DNA from: Liriodendron chinense
Taxonomy: Eukaryota > Streptophyta > Magnoliopsida > Magnoliales > Magnoliaceae
Direction of reading: 5' to 3'
NCBI GenBank assembly: GCA_003013855.2
Contig: ML058371.1
Coordinates: 1,116,001 to 1,180,000, forward strand
Length of the DNA: 64,000 bases
The notes beneath the pieces are model-generated. The model did no database searches and had not been told where the DNA came from. It was given only the letters and a program-made list of their open reading frames with translations. Positions 22,736 through 34,349 of the stretch are shown here, in pieces. The stretch's first letter is position 1. Every line of letters begins with the position of its first letter. Position numbers and translations under genes: made by a program.

Positions 22736-23770
22736 CTCTTTCTTCAGCCCCTTTATCAAATTTGTAAGGCGGTGCACTTACTCGGAGAAGAAGAACTAGA
22801 ATCGTGTGCCGAGCTCAGAAATGGTGAGAACACATCTTTGTCGTTCCCACAGACGGCGCCAATCTGTTGACGTTGAAAACTGGTCAACAGATGAGATGAG
22901 GTGACCTCCAACTAGTCAGCAGATGAGATGATGTGACCTCCAACTAGTCAGCAGATGGGATGCAACTGATCTCCTGCAGGTATGCGATCTGGATCTGGAC
23001 TGAAGGTTTCTTAGATCCTGTAGAGCACAAAGGAAAGCTAAGGGGGGTGGCTGGGGTCCAGTTGTTAGCCCTCCGATGCTTAAGTTAGTTGGATCTTGAA
23101 AGATTAAATATCTCTCTTTAGATCAGTTTTTGTCTCGTACCTTGATAATGAAGAGGACGTGTCCATTTATAGACTTAGGTTGCAGAGTTGTATTCTCTTT
23201 TTAAAGCCGTGATTTCAGGGAAGGGATTCTCAGATCAGCGCGATCCTTAGGTCGTTCATAGTCATGGGAGATGTTCCCGTATTCCCCGACGATTCTCCAC
23301 ATCTTTTGCCTATTTTCTTGGCTGAAGCTTAAGATCTCGGCAGGTCGTCAAGTCGTTCTGGAGGTCTCAGGTCGTCAAGTCATCGGTCTAGTCTCAAGTC
23401 GACCTCTGCTCTTGTCCTCAGCCTAGTCTCAGGTCGGATTTGAGAACTTATACCTGAGCTCACTGGACTATGGGCTTTCCTCATGACTTGAGGTCAGCTC
23501 GAATTTACCCACAATACCCACCATTACAAAATTTCAATATGTGTTTATTTGCCATCATTTATAATGACAAAAAAGCTAGGATGAAGGGAAAAAATATCCA
23601 AAACTTTTGTTTCCACGGAAAGGGTTTTAGTGGTGGGTGTTCAATAACCTTTCCTTTAGCATGGTCCATTTGAGATTTTGATCTGATTCATTTTTTAGCT
23701 CATGCTGTAAAATGACATCAATATACAGTACATCATCAAGGTGGGCCCCACAATTAGGGCTGCACTGTGT

Positions 23771-23940
23771 TGAGTGAGGCAGGTTGCACCTAGTCCGTAT
23801 ATCCTTTAACTTGCTACAATACGCAATTGTGATTGCACACGGGGCCATGTGATGGAAAAATATTTACGAATACATGATGGTGATTGCATATGATGTTATT
23901 GGACTTTCATTTTATTTTAGGGGGCTTGTATCCAACTAAA

Positions 23941-23974
<34 letters not shown>

Positions 23975-24041
23975 CAAGCCTAATATTTTAAACTCCTATA
24001 TAAAATTTCCTTGCCGATAAAGTGGTTAATCCGGGCGATAA

Positions 24042-24093
<52 letters not shown>

Positions 24094-25054
24094 TTATGCA
24101 ACTGATGGACTGAGTGGATTTCGAACAAAACATCATGTGGGCTCCACAGAGAGCTTTTTGTTTTCAGAAGCGAATCTCTCTGTATTTACGGAGTTCATAC
24201 AATAGAGTAGCGTGTGTCGCCGGCCACTGTGACCTACTGAGATAGCCGGATGATTTGAACCGTCCAAATTATCTCTACTGTAATTCGTTAGCAACCGTGC
24301 CGTAATCAGGCATTACTGATGATAATAACGTCTGATTTCTGGAGTTGGATGAGTGCCATTGAAAATTTTCTTTTCATTGTTTGACATTCATCTACATATA
24401 CTTATGTTCGCAATCATACGTTCACCATAATTTCACTGGGAGACTGTTTTAAAACATGGACGGTTCTGATCGTCGAATCACTCAATGTGGGTCAGTATTC
24501 CGCGACTGACTCTGGATCTTGAGTCGCGGAGAGTTCGCTTTGTTTCTATGGCGACTCCGGACTTGTGAAGGGCTGTCAACCAGCTGGGCCCACGGCTATC
24601 TCAACTTGAATTATTAACCGTTCAGGCTCGCCCATTCAAAAGATTAGAGTTTTCCAGGCCTATTGACAGCTCGATCCTATGGGTGTCAACATCCACCCAC
24701 TAGGGCCCATATTCAGAGATTGTACAATGATTTGAACCGTCGATTGTTTCCTTACTTCCATAAATAAGCTATTATCCCATAATCTTGCTTTATTGAAATC
24801 CTGACCTTTGATTTTTAGAGTTGAATGTGATCCACTGAAATTTTTATTTCCATTGTTCTAAATTCATCAACTGATAGTGATGGTCATGATCATCCTTTCA
24901 GCATAATTGACAAAATGGACGGTTCTGATCATAAGACCTGTCAAAAAGTGGGCCCCTGTAAGGAGACAGATTCTGGATCGTGAGTTGCTTTATAGGCAAA
25001 ATGATGGACAGAGCGGATGTCGCACGCTCAACAACGTAGCCTCCAGAGGTTGGG
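23771..25054. other. Spacer with an old internal duplication and microsatellites
   Basis: There is no gene. (AAT)n lies at 23940-23973. A diverged direct duplication links about 24245-24540 and about 24722-24980 (GATTTGAACCGTC, then AAAATGGACGGTTCTGATC near each end). Confidence 0.55.
24042..24091. repeat. (AT)n microsatellite
   Basis: About 25 AT units without interruption. Confidence 0.97.
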
Positions 25055-25184
25055 TAGGTGTCAATGGGCCGGGCTCGGGCCTAAAAATCAGAATTTTTAC
25101 AGAGGGCCGGCCCGAAGTACCGGCCCGATATAATGCAAAATCCGGGCCAACACCTACCCCAGGCCCGGCCCATTGGCACCCCTA
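25055..25184. mobile_element. Short hAT-like MITE (130 bp)
   Basis: The ends are inverted repeats: TAGGTGTCAATGGGCCGGGC at the left and, reversed, TAGGGGTGCCAATGGGCCGG at the right. The end sequence is common among plant hAT elements. No clear 8-bp duplication remains, perhaps because a foldback MITE starts right beside it. Confidence 0.55.
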
Positions 25185-25185
25185 A

Positions 25186-25729
25186 GCGGATTGCGTGGTG
25201 TGCCGCACGAGTACCTACCTTTGTTGACATGGCAAAGTTATGTGGACCCCATCATGATGTATGTGTTATATCCACACCGTCCATACATTTTTTCAAGATA
25301 ATTTTACGGTTTAAACCCAAATATCCAAACCTCAAGTAGACCACACCACAAAACGCAGTGGGGATTGAACAACTACCATTGAAAAATTCCTGGGGCCACA
25401 GAAGTTTTTGATCAAGCTGATATTTGTTTTTTTCCATTCATTCATTTTTTGTGACCTTATGAACAGGTTGGATGGCAAATAAACATCATGATGGGCCCTA
25501 TGAAGGTTTCAACAGTAGGCATCATTGTCCCCACTACTTTCTATAGTGTGGTCCACTTGGGTATTGGATCTTCCTCATTTTTCTTATAGTGCCCTAAAAT
25601 GATCTTGCATAATGGATGAACGGTTTGGATATGACACATACATTATGTTGGAGCCACATAACGTTGCCACGTCAACACAACAAGGGAAAGTCGGTGGTGT
25701 GCGGCACACCACCACGAAACCCACTTCCC
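25186..25729. mobile_element. GTGGGGCCCACC-family foldback MITE (about 540 bp)
   Basis: It begins GCGGATTGCGTGGTGTGCCG and ends with the related inverted GCGGCACACCACCACGAAAC. The left arm continues ATGTGGACCCCATCATGATG; the right arm reads CATTATGTTGGAGCCACAT. The inverted arms are about 75% alike over some 200 bases, making this one of the more complete copies. The target duplication is not clear. Confidence 0.65.
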
Positions 25730-27009
25730 AGAGCTTGGTTGTTGGAGGCTCTCTTCACATGAGGTTTTGTGTAGGATTTCAGTACAGCGAAACGGCACAC
25801 ATGTCAAAGAAATGGGCCAGTCATCATGTAGTGAGGATGGTGAACATGGCATGTACAAAAAGTCAGAGTAACAAAGTTATCACACTCATCAAGTGGGCCC
25901 ATTTTCCTTCAATAGGTTTGACCGGCTGATAAGTGGACCAGCAATTATTTGTTCCTGTACCATATGCTCAGTGTACCCTACTTGATGAATGTCCTCTGTC
26001 CCTGACAAGCTTGTCTCATGTCTTAGATTGCTTCTGCAAGCCCATCTTTGGATTACTGATTACCTCAAAAATATCATATGAGTATGAATGTCATGATTTG
26101 ATGTTAAAGGGTATTAGGTTTTCAACATGTTATCTAATGCAAAGTAAATGAGCTTTCATTATTATGAAATTATAAGGTATATGGTTCAATGATTCAGATC
26201 ATTGGCATGTGTATGGATGGACCATCCCCCATAAATGCTTAACATGAGGTGTCCAAATTCAATGAAAAAAGAGAGTCCACATGGTTACCCTTGCGCTAGG
26301 TATTGGCCGGGTTACTATCCCTAAACTGGGAGAAGCGACCTTACGACATGAAATACAAGCCATCATACAACACACTTTTTTAGGCTTTGATCCCAAAAAT
26401 TAATATGATTCAACACTCAGGTGGCCCACTCAAAAAATTTCTAAGCAAAACCTTTAAATTCACGTTGATAGCTAACCTGAGTCATAGAATACTGCGATTT
26501 TTGTGTAATTCTTTCATCCTGACGAGGCATATCATCTAGATGGATTGGACCATATATAAACACTATAGTGGGTCCTACACAAAATTAATGGTGAGTGTTC
26601 CATCCAAACTTTTTCTGCAAGGCGGCCTACCTGAGTTTTGTATTATCATAATTTTCGTGTTCATTAGTTAAAATGAGGCAATGTACATGATGGGTGAGGT
26701 AGATCTCGCAAAAGTTCCACCCATGTGGCTCTAGTTTGTGAAAGTAACCTCGCAATTTACTCGACTTAGGCTCAAAGATGCTGTTTTGATTGCTATGATC
26801 TTTCGATTCGAAAAATTATGACCCAGCCTATTGATTGTCCATTGACCAATGGTCTTGATCAATGAATCATGGGCCCCACTTTGTATGCAATCCAAGATCT
26901 AGGAAATACCTATTTTCAGTTGTATAAGTGAGGTTCATTGGTGACTGATGCATAATACAACCCACTGTTGATGGACATGCCTATAAAATTTGCTCTCTAA
27001 TGCAATCCT
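25730..27009. other. Spacer, no gene seen
   Basis: There are no coding exons or transposon ends that I can support. ATCCT at 27005-27009 is the left target duplication of the large copia element. Confidence 0.5.
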
Positions 27010-28611
27010 TGTAGGGAAACAAGACCTTTTCCAACTATGTGTATATCAGTGAGATCAACAATATAGAGAGATTTAGTGAAAGATTTCAATTCCATCACGG
27101 GCTAAGCATATCATCGAACATGTACAATGCAAGAGAGACACCAAAATTTTTAATGTGAAAAACCCTCCAATATAAAGGGAAAAACTATGGGACCTAGTCC
27201 AGTAACTAGAACTGAACACAAGCCGAGCCAACTCGGTTAACTCGACTCGACTCGGCTCGAAAGAACTCGGTTTGACTCGACTCGTTGATGGGTTCGAACC
27301 GAGTCAAGCTAGGCAGGTGTGGTTCGAAAAAAAACCGAGTCAAGTTCGAATTTAGTCGAACTCGACTCAAACTCGAGTTCGACTTGAACCGTTTCAGTTT
27401 GACTCATATGTATACTATAAATAAAAAAAAACTAAAATATTTTTTAGTTATTTTCTTTTTTCACTATTAGTGCGCCCAACCCTACCCCCTTCCAAACCTT
27501 AACCCCGTCCAAACCCCCCCTCCCCCACCCTGCATGGTCGATGGCCGAGCCATAAGACATTCCTTCTCTTCCAAACCCCTCCCTCACTCAGTCTTGTTCC
27601 TGTCCAGCAACCTTGTCGAATGTCTGACAACCCTGTTCGACCATCCAATTCAATTCAACACTATTGACCCGGCTCGTGTGACCCCGATTCAATTCGAGAA
27701 CACCGATTCAACTCAGAATCAGGTTTTTAAAATTTTTTGAGTTGGTTTTTTTTTTTGTGGATTTATTGATCTGGGTTGGGTTGCTCGAGTTGGGATGGCT
27801 TGGGGCTAGGTGCAGGTGGGTTCCTGGAGTTTAGGTTGGGTCCGGGTTGGGTCAGATAGGGTCGGGTGAAAAATGGAGTAGGCTCGACGCGACTCAAAAA
27901 CTCAACTCGACTCGGTTCGAACCAGTCATATTTTGTACCGAACCGAGTTCAAGCTAACTAGTTCGAGTTTAGGACCGAACCGAACCAAGTTCAAGCCCAT
28001 GTCAAAGTCCAATTGAACTTAGTCAAGTTGGGTAGATAGAGTTCGACTCGGTCTGGCTCGATGAACAGCTCTACCAATAACAAATTCATTATGATGATAA
28101 TATTGAAAGTACAATCATCAAGAGAACACCATCTCTTGGATGCCTAAATACACCACACAACAACCTTCAAGAGAACTACATCTCTTGGATAATCGAATAC
28201 AACACCCTATAGGTAGATTATAAGCTTCAAAGAAGAAAGACATTTCTTATCAAAGATATTGTAGAAAAGAAACCATTAACCAACCTTTGGAGAAGTAATT
28301 AACGAAACCGGAGTTTATGGATGGAACCTTCATTATTCCGGAGACAAAAAAAAACCTCTTGAAATCAGCAAGAGACTTGAAACCAGATCCTTGTAAAGAG
28401 TACCTTGCACTTCTTCCTAAAAAAAACCCCATCTTCTGTCTAAGAGGGAAAAAAACCCCCAAAAGGTTGCTAGCTTCTGTGTGTTTTCTTCTCCTTTTTT
28501 TTTTATTTTTATTTTATATCTTAAACAAAGGGGCCAAGGAAAAAGACTAAAAGCCCTTCACTTTGGCCTCACATGTGGGACTCACCTCCACATGGGGAGG
28601 GATTCCCAATA
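27010..28611 (-). mobile_element. 3' LTR of the copia element (split by a hAT element)
   Basis: On the minus strand it starts TATTGGGAATCCC (the 5' LTR has TGTTGGGAATC, so one base has changed) and ends TTTCCCTACA. Without the hAT insertion it is about 727 bases, close to the 5' LTR without its own insertion (about 699). A purine-rich AAAGAGGGAGAT (28612-28623) precedes it as the polypurine tract. Confidence 0.85.
27207..28073. mobile_element. hAT-type non-autonomous element (867 bp)
   Basis: The ends are TAGAACTGAACACAAGCCG and, reversed at the right, TAGAGCTGTTCATCGAGCC. Flanks CCAGTAAC (27199-27206) and CCAATAAC (28074-28081) form an 8-bp duplication with one change. The other copia LTR lacks this block, confirming the insertion. 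Near the ends are ACTCGACTCGG words; the middle has C-rich stretches and no transposase. Confidence 0.8.
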
Positions 28612-29024
28612 ATCTCCCTCTTTCAACACATGAGAAGGGAACCAATCAAAGATAAATACTCGCCTAACACATATATGAGCCAAGCTTCTAGAAAGCTCAT
28701 GCTTCTTCTTTGGAATGACCTTCGTCATCATGTTTGATGGATTCTGATAAGTGTGGATCTTCATGAACTGCATCGATTGGCTTTCCAATGCGTTGCGTAT
28801 TCAGTGGTAACAGACGTCTGTGTGTTTGATTTGGGAGTGATACGTGACATTCTTGCTCAGATCCATGATGCTTTGACTACCATAATAAACTACATGGTTT
28901 TCTTGCTTTAAGATCAATTCTTGAATAAATCTCTTTATCCACAACAACTCTTTTCAGCTTCAATACCCGCAATGTGTTCTGCTTCTGTCATAAAGAGAGC
29001 AACAAACTTTTTTAGTTTTGATTG
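28612..29024 (-). pseudogene. Copia pol, 3' end (RNase H), split by the gypsy element
   Basis: The end of the copia polyprotein. On the minus strand, from the junction, one reads KKFVALFMTEAEHIAGIEA (a TEAEYIA-type RNase H motif), then SIMDLSKNVTYHSQIKH and, at 28788-28640, the tail FMKIHTYQNPSNMMTKVIPK typical of copia RNase H ends. Stops and frameshifts break it. The 5' part resumes at 54601, across the nested element. Confidence 0.85.
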
Positions 29025-30499
29025 TGTGGACCCTCGCCGTTCCGTGCTCCCACACGACGTTCTCCCCTTTCCTTTCGGAAGAAGAAGAAGAGGATGCGTG
29101 AGTGCGAATCGCCGTTTGTGCCACTGGTTTGCCTCGTTTTCGAGGGCTTTGTTTGGTTGTCGTGTTAAGCTGGATGTGTTTAGATGAGTTTATATAAGAC
29201 CAGAGTCGCCACTAGCTAGTTACTTCGAATCTACAGTCGGCTAGACCCCGTAGAAACGTTAGAGAAGGGGATCCGAAGATTCCTTCCTCTAAAATGACTC
29301 CTATTGATCTGCGGCCAGAGATTCGAGGTAAGGGATCACAGTTACAGGGTGGGAAGAGGTTAAGCACCCCACACACTGCCCGTACCGAAGTACAGTCTCT
29401 TCTTCACAGAATCGAACTAATACTTGAAAGTCTGTTTTAATCCTCGTACATTCTCATAGATGACATGATGCATGAATGGAGGTCTGAACAGTAAGAGTTT
29501 CTGATGGGCAGGTTCCACTAACAGGCAAGCCCAGAGCATACGCTCGAATTGACAGGTGCTTTATGCGGAATGCATGCTGTGTGTTTGAATGATCAAAGTG
29601 CTTGTAGTAATATGTACATGAATGCAGGTTTGAACAGTAAGAGTTTCTGATGGGCAGGTTCCAATAACAGGCAAGCCCAGAGCATACGCTCGAACTGACA
29701 GGTGCTTTATGCGAGATGCATGCTGTGTGTTTGAATAATCAAAGTGCTTGCAGTGAAGCAGGGGGGTTGGAAGAAAAGTAAATGTTGCACTTATGCTAGA
29801 TGCGAATGAAATGATGCTAGTAAGGAATAGCTAGATGGACGGAGGTGTCGCAAGGATTGGCTTCGAGTGGCTGGATTAAGACTTGGATGGCTTGGGAGAC
29901 TTGGACCAGTGGTCAGGCTAGACTGGACCAGGCCTAGACTTTCCTCACTCGGGCTCTCCTTGGTAGAAAGATGGGCTAAAAGGGTGGAGAGGGACTCAGA
30001 CGGACGGGTCGCTGGACTGGGTGGATTGGATTATGAAATGAGGAGGGGAGAGGTGAATTTATAGCAGAGGGCAGTGGCAGTTCTCGTAAATAGGTTCGGG
30101 CGGCCCCCTGTGGGCCGCCCGTACGGACGCTCCTCGATTTCCAGCGCTCGGTACTGGACATGTCTCGGGTCTGCTGTTTTGACTCGGTGGGTTGACTCAG
30201 CGGGTCGACTCGGTGATTTGACTCGGCGGGTTGACTCGGAGTTTTTACTCGACGGGTTAACTCAGCGGGTTGACTCAGTGAGTTTGACTTTTTTGGAATT
30301 TTTTGACTAGTTTTTCTTATGGGGGGTTCTTCAGGCTGATGCTTAGGGGCGAGTTGACTGGGTTCAAGCTTGAGTTGGGCTATGGATTGGGGCTTACAAG
30401 GGTGAGTTTGGCTGAGTTTGGACTTGGGATTTGGGGGTATGGTCCTCCATTCATCCAGCTATCTCTACCAATAGTGTAGCCGAAGGTGGGGTGTCTACA
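29025..30499 (-). mobile_element. 3' LTR of the gypsy element
   Basis: On the minus strand it starts TGTAGACACCCCACC and ends GAGGGTCCACA (1475 bases). Candidate TATA boxes on that strand are CTATAAATTC (about 30058-30067) and CTTATATAAAC (about 29188-29198). A GC-rich dyad lies at 30097-30126. It also holds two copies of a roughly 120-base unit around CAGTAAGAGTTTCTGATGGG (29490-29530 and 29636-29676). Confidence 0.9.
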
Positions 30500-30513
30500 G
30501 ATGCCCCTCTTTG
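30500..30513 (-). promoter_or_regulatory. Polypurine tract of the gypsy element
   Basis: On the minus strand AAAGAGGGGCATC directly precedes the 3' LTR start TGTAGACACC. It would prime plus-strand DNA synthesis. The AAAGAGGGGCA form is common in Tat/Ogre elements. Confidence 0.75.
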
Positions 30514-30580
30514 GCAGAGGTTGCGTGCAACTGAATGCCAAAGCGAGTGGACACCCCACTTTTGCCTCGGTCATTCATAG

Positions 30581-31490
30581 ATCATGGTCTGAAATCTTTG
30601 CTTGCCTTTGCATCTGTGCCAGTTGATCGTCTGGAAATCGATCACTCGCACATACCGCGGAAGTTTGGAGAAAACGTTGCGATTGTCCCTACAGTTTGCT
30701 GCAACCTGGGTACCCAATCGCAACCCTTCCATTCCCAATCGGTACTAACATCAGAAAGGTACAGCAGAGCCTCTGCGTCGCTAGTCTTACGAGGATACTG
30801 ACCCTGGTGATTGATTGTATGTTTGATGTTTTTCCGGATCACTCCAGGAGTACTTGTTTCGCTTGACTGTCAAAGTGGTTAGATGCACTGCGTCATGTAG
30901 TCTTACGAGATTCTACTACGTCGACTTGGACTCAGTCAAGGTACTTCAGGCATCCACGCCTAGGTATGTGCGGGTGGACTCTTTCCACCTGATCTGCTGG
31001 TTTCGATGCTTAGTTTGCAATTCATTCTTTCCTGGATTATGGTCTGAAATCTTTGTTGTCCTTTGTATCTGAGTCAGTTGATTGTTTGGAAATTGATAAC
31101 TTGCACATACCGCGGGAGTTTAGAGAAAACGTTGCGATTGTCCTTGCATGCGCTGCAACCTGGGTACCCAATCGCAACCCTTCCATTCCCGATCGGTACT
31201 AACATCGGAAAGGTACAACAGAGCCTCTGCGTCGCTAGTCTTACGAGGTTACTGACCCTGAGACTGATTGTGTGATGTTTGATGTTTTCCCAGCTCACTC
31301 CAGGAGTACTTGTTTCGCTTGACTGTCAAAGTGGTTAGATGCCCTGCGTCATGTAGTCTTACGGGATTCTACTACGCCGACTTGGACTCAGTCAAGGTAC
31401 TTCAGGCATCCACGCCTAGGTATGTGCGGGTGACCTCTTTCCACCCAATCTGCTGTACAATTCATCGTTTCCACCTGTTCAAATGGTTTC
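30581..31490. repeat. 455-bp tandem duplication in the gypsy 3' region
   Basis: Unit 1 starts at 30581 (ATCATGGTCTGAAATCTTTG) and unit 2 at 31036 (ATTATGGTCTGAAATCTTTG). They share CACATACCGCGG.AGTTT, GGTACCCAATCGCAACCC and GTACTTCAGGCATCCACGCC. Identity is high, about 90% or more, apart from their last part. Confidence 0.85.
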
Positions 31491-33049
31491 TTTGACCGAG
31501 CCTTTTGGCTTTCATCTTTTCGTATCTTGGCATGTAGTACGACCGCACTGACACAGGAGTTCGATTCGACCGTATTTTGAGTGCATTGCATCCGATGGTC
31601 TCCGGGAAAACCGCGAGACATCGGATCTTATTTGATTTTTGCTCAGCTCCTACCCAGAGATATGGAAGATCTCCTGGTGTTTTGGAGGCAGAACACTCTA
31701 CTGGAAAAATATTTTTAGGTTTTTGAAAAGATACCCACTCTGGGGAGTGATACTCCGTGGGGTTTTTATTTGCAAATAGAGATATTTTTTATCTTTTTGA
31801 AATGAAAATCTGGTTTGCATGTGCCTCCACTAGGGATGCCTGTGGGGTCTTTGGCTAACCGGCTTTTATTTTGAAAGCAGGTAAATATGATGATTGATGC
31901 GATACATGGGGGTGCATGGAGATGCATATTTGATGATGAATGCATGGTTTGGCTCATTCTCTTTCCATTCGATGATTTTGCTTTTGCTGGTGATGCAGAG
32001 AACTTTGAGCTTATTGCTTGCGGGGTTGTACTTCCTGGGGATTTTCTTTTTTTATACGGGTGTTTGGTCAGCGGGTTGGTCTAAGATCCCGACCCGTGAT
32101 TGATCAGATTCATCGTCCCAAGATGTTGTTTCTTTGCTAATGAGAATGTACGAGGATGTTATCCGACTTCAAGATGTTCTTCTGGGCATAAATGCGATTG
32201 ACGGTGCTTAGTCGCCAGTTTTGTTCAAGATTCCAATTTGCGGGTGATTGGATCCGTCATCCCAAATTGTGAAGAGAGTGGAGTTCGAGACTCCTGAAGT
32301 GTAGTGCTGGGGATAGTGACAATTTTTGTGATTTTTGTAAATATTTGGTCCGAATCTTTACCTGAGTGGTCAGGATAGAGATCGGTTATTGAAAACAAAG
32401 GAAATATTTTTTGTGTTTTTGAAAATTTTTGGCTTAAAGGCAAGGGAAACATTTTTTGTGATTTTTGAAAATATTTTGCAATGTTTTGGTATTTTGTTGG
32501 ATTTTTCTGAAATGCAGGGAAAAGGTATGGAATTTTCATCCATTTCCAGCTTCTACTGCTGGTAAGGCACTCGATCCATTTTACGTTAGCGAGCAAGACG
32601 AGTCTCACACAGTTAAGTGCCGTAGTTTTACATCTTCGGATGAGGAGATTTTGAGGGTTTTCAGTCAACACATCCACAAAGTTGCCTGTTCCTCATGTGC
32701 AATGCACATAGACCACGTATAGTCTGACGGACTCCTTCGGCCACAAAATGAGCCACATCCTCAGCATTTCCCTTAGTCAATCCAGTTTGGGGCCTTACGT
32801 TGCTCACAATTCCGTGAGGGTGCGCTCCACCTCCCAACAGCCTTAATCCCCTTCATGAGTTTTAGGAACAGGGAACATCCGTTAGATTTCAACAGCGACT
32901 TCCAAATCAAGGTTGTCTATCACGGTGCGTTCAACACGAACATGATTGCGGGGTTCTGCCCGCCTCAGCCTTTACTTGTTCAAAAGATTCCGGACACCCG
33001 TACGATCAACTGTCAGCCATGTCCGGAACAGGTTTAGGAAAGAAAGCCC
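31491..33049. other. Gypsy 3' region, no gene recognised
   Basis: It carries recurring TTTTTGTGATTTTTGAAAATATTT stretches and short open frames on both strands (for example 32855-33037 on plus) with no domain I recognise. Confidence 0.5.
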
Positions 33050-33815
33050 CCGAGAAGTTAATCCCAGTGTAGTTTTAGGTCTTCGGACCACTGGGGATGA
33101 ATTTGTGAAATTAATGGTGAATTTTTTGTGTTTTGAAAAAGTTCCAAACTTCAACTCGAGTAATCAGGGTTGATGCTGGTTTTTATGGAAAGCTTAAATC
33201 TTTTTGGTTATTTTTGAAAATGACCGAGGCTATCAAACCTTGATCCTAGCGGTTGAGGCCGATGCCGGTTTTTTGTTGAAAGCAGGAAAAGGTCCCCCGA
33301 GAAATTAATCCCAGTGTAGTTTAAGGTCTTCGGACCGAAATATGTACATGCTGAAAATACATTCTTTTTTGTGATTTTTTTCGAAATGATCCAGGTCATC
33401 AGATCTTGGCCTGAACGGCTAGGATCGATGCTGGTTTTTATTAAAAATCTCTCGGAATGTCAATCCCGACGTAGTTTAAGGTCTTCGGACCCAAAATATG
33501 TACAAGCAGGGCAAACACATTTTTGTTTTGAAATGATCCAGGTCATCAGATCCTGGCTCGAACGGCTGGGATTGATGCCGATTTTTATTAAAAATCTCTC
33601 GGGATGTTGGTCCCGACGTAGTTTAAGGTCTTCAGACCAAAACTTAAAAGCGAGACTGGTAATATATTTTCTCTGTGATTTTTCGAAAAAATGTTTTGAG
33701 TCATCGATTTTGATTTTGATGCTCGAGATCGATGCCCATTTTTATTAAAAATCCCTCGGGATCTTGATCCCGACGTAGTTTAAGGTCTTCAGACCACAAA
33801 TATGTACATGACAGT
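33050..33815. repeat. Degenerate tandem array, about 150-bp units
   Basis: GTAGTTTAAGGTCTTCGGACC or a close variant occurs at about 33069, 33316, 33471, 33618 and 33775, spaced 247, 155, 147 and 157 bases. Between them come ATCAGATC.TGG.C.AACGGCT and TTTTTATTAAAAATC.CTCGG. Tat elements are known to breed tandem repeats in their 3' untranslated regions, and this fits. Confidence 0.8.
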
Positions 33816-34148
33816 AGCAATCAAGGTGGGAGATTCCAGGGATTCTTCTTAGAATGGTTCAGATCATCAGGTCATGCCTTTGGATGGTTGAGATCGTTGT
33901 TTGACCAAGTCAATTCTTTTTCTTTTTTTCTTGAAAATTCCATGGAACTTTTTCCACATCATCAAGCCAATTTCTCACCATTTTCTCACAAGATGAGATT
34001 TTGGTGAGATTCCTTACTTTTTCTCACCATTCTCTTCCATCACTTCATTCTTACAAGGAGGTACAAGATTCACTTGCAACCACCTTTCCCAAGGGAGAGT
34101 TCTTCCCAAGGAGAGAGGGGGAGAGGTCGTTTCAACTAGGGGGAGGAT

Positions 34149-34349
34149 AGGAAGCCCCCTGGGCGCCGCCCGGACCGTCTCTGCCCACTAGTTTTTCCAG
34201 TGGGTCGGGTAAAGGGGTGCACTCCCCTTTTCTATATAACATGGGGCACTCTTGCCCCCTCCAACGTGCAATCTCTCCTCTTTCTCTCTCATACTCTCTC
34301 TTTCTTCAAGTTTTCCTCTCTTTTGGTGGTTTTTTGCTCTCTTCAAGAG
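34149..34349 (+). promoter_or_regulatory. Candidate promoter and leader of the antisense transcript
   Basis: On the plus strand a GC-rich stretch (GCCCCCTGGGCGCCGCCCGG, 34153-34172) is followed by TCTATATAAC (34231-34240, TATA box), a CT-rich leader (TCTCTCCTCTTTCTCTCTC) and a good splice donor, AGAG-GTGAGC, at 34350. An acceptor CTTGTAG ends at 36369, six bases before the ATG of the first mobile-domain gene, so a leader intron is possible. This is inference. Confidence 0.4.

Larger units (their letters stand above)
17955..23516 (-). mobile_element. Non-autonomous LTR element, minisatellite-rich
   Basis: Direct LTRs at 17955-18709 (3') and 22865-23516 (5') share most of their sequence (GGTCAACAGA...GATGAGGTGACCTCC through GACTATGGGCTTTCCTCATG). 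Flanks are CTCAC (17950-17954) and CCCAC (23517-23521), a 5-bp duplication with one change. Next to the 5' LTR the minus strand reads GATTGGCGCCGTCTGTGGG (22846-22864), a typical primer binding site, so the element reads right to left. Without the nested element the internal region is only about 1 kb and holds three tandem arrays and no gag or pol. It fits a small non-autonomous element mobilised by others. Confidence 0.75.
17790..23770. mobile_element. Foldback MITE split by a 5.6-kb LTR element
   Basis: The left part, 17790-17954, has family features (GCAATGTCGGCCCACCTTAA, AGGTGGATTATAGTG, GATTGAATGCTCAC). The sequence resumes at 23517 with CCCACCATTACAAAATTTC and runs to the right arm near 23750 (AAGGTGGGCCCCACAATT). 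The break is exactly at the target duplication of the LTR element. Confidence 0.65.
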
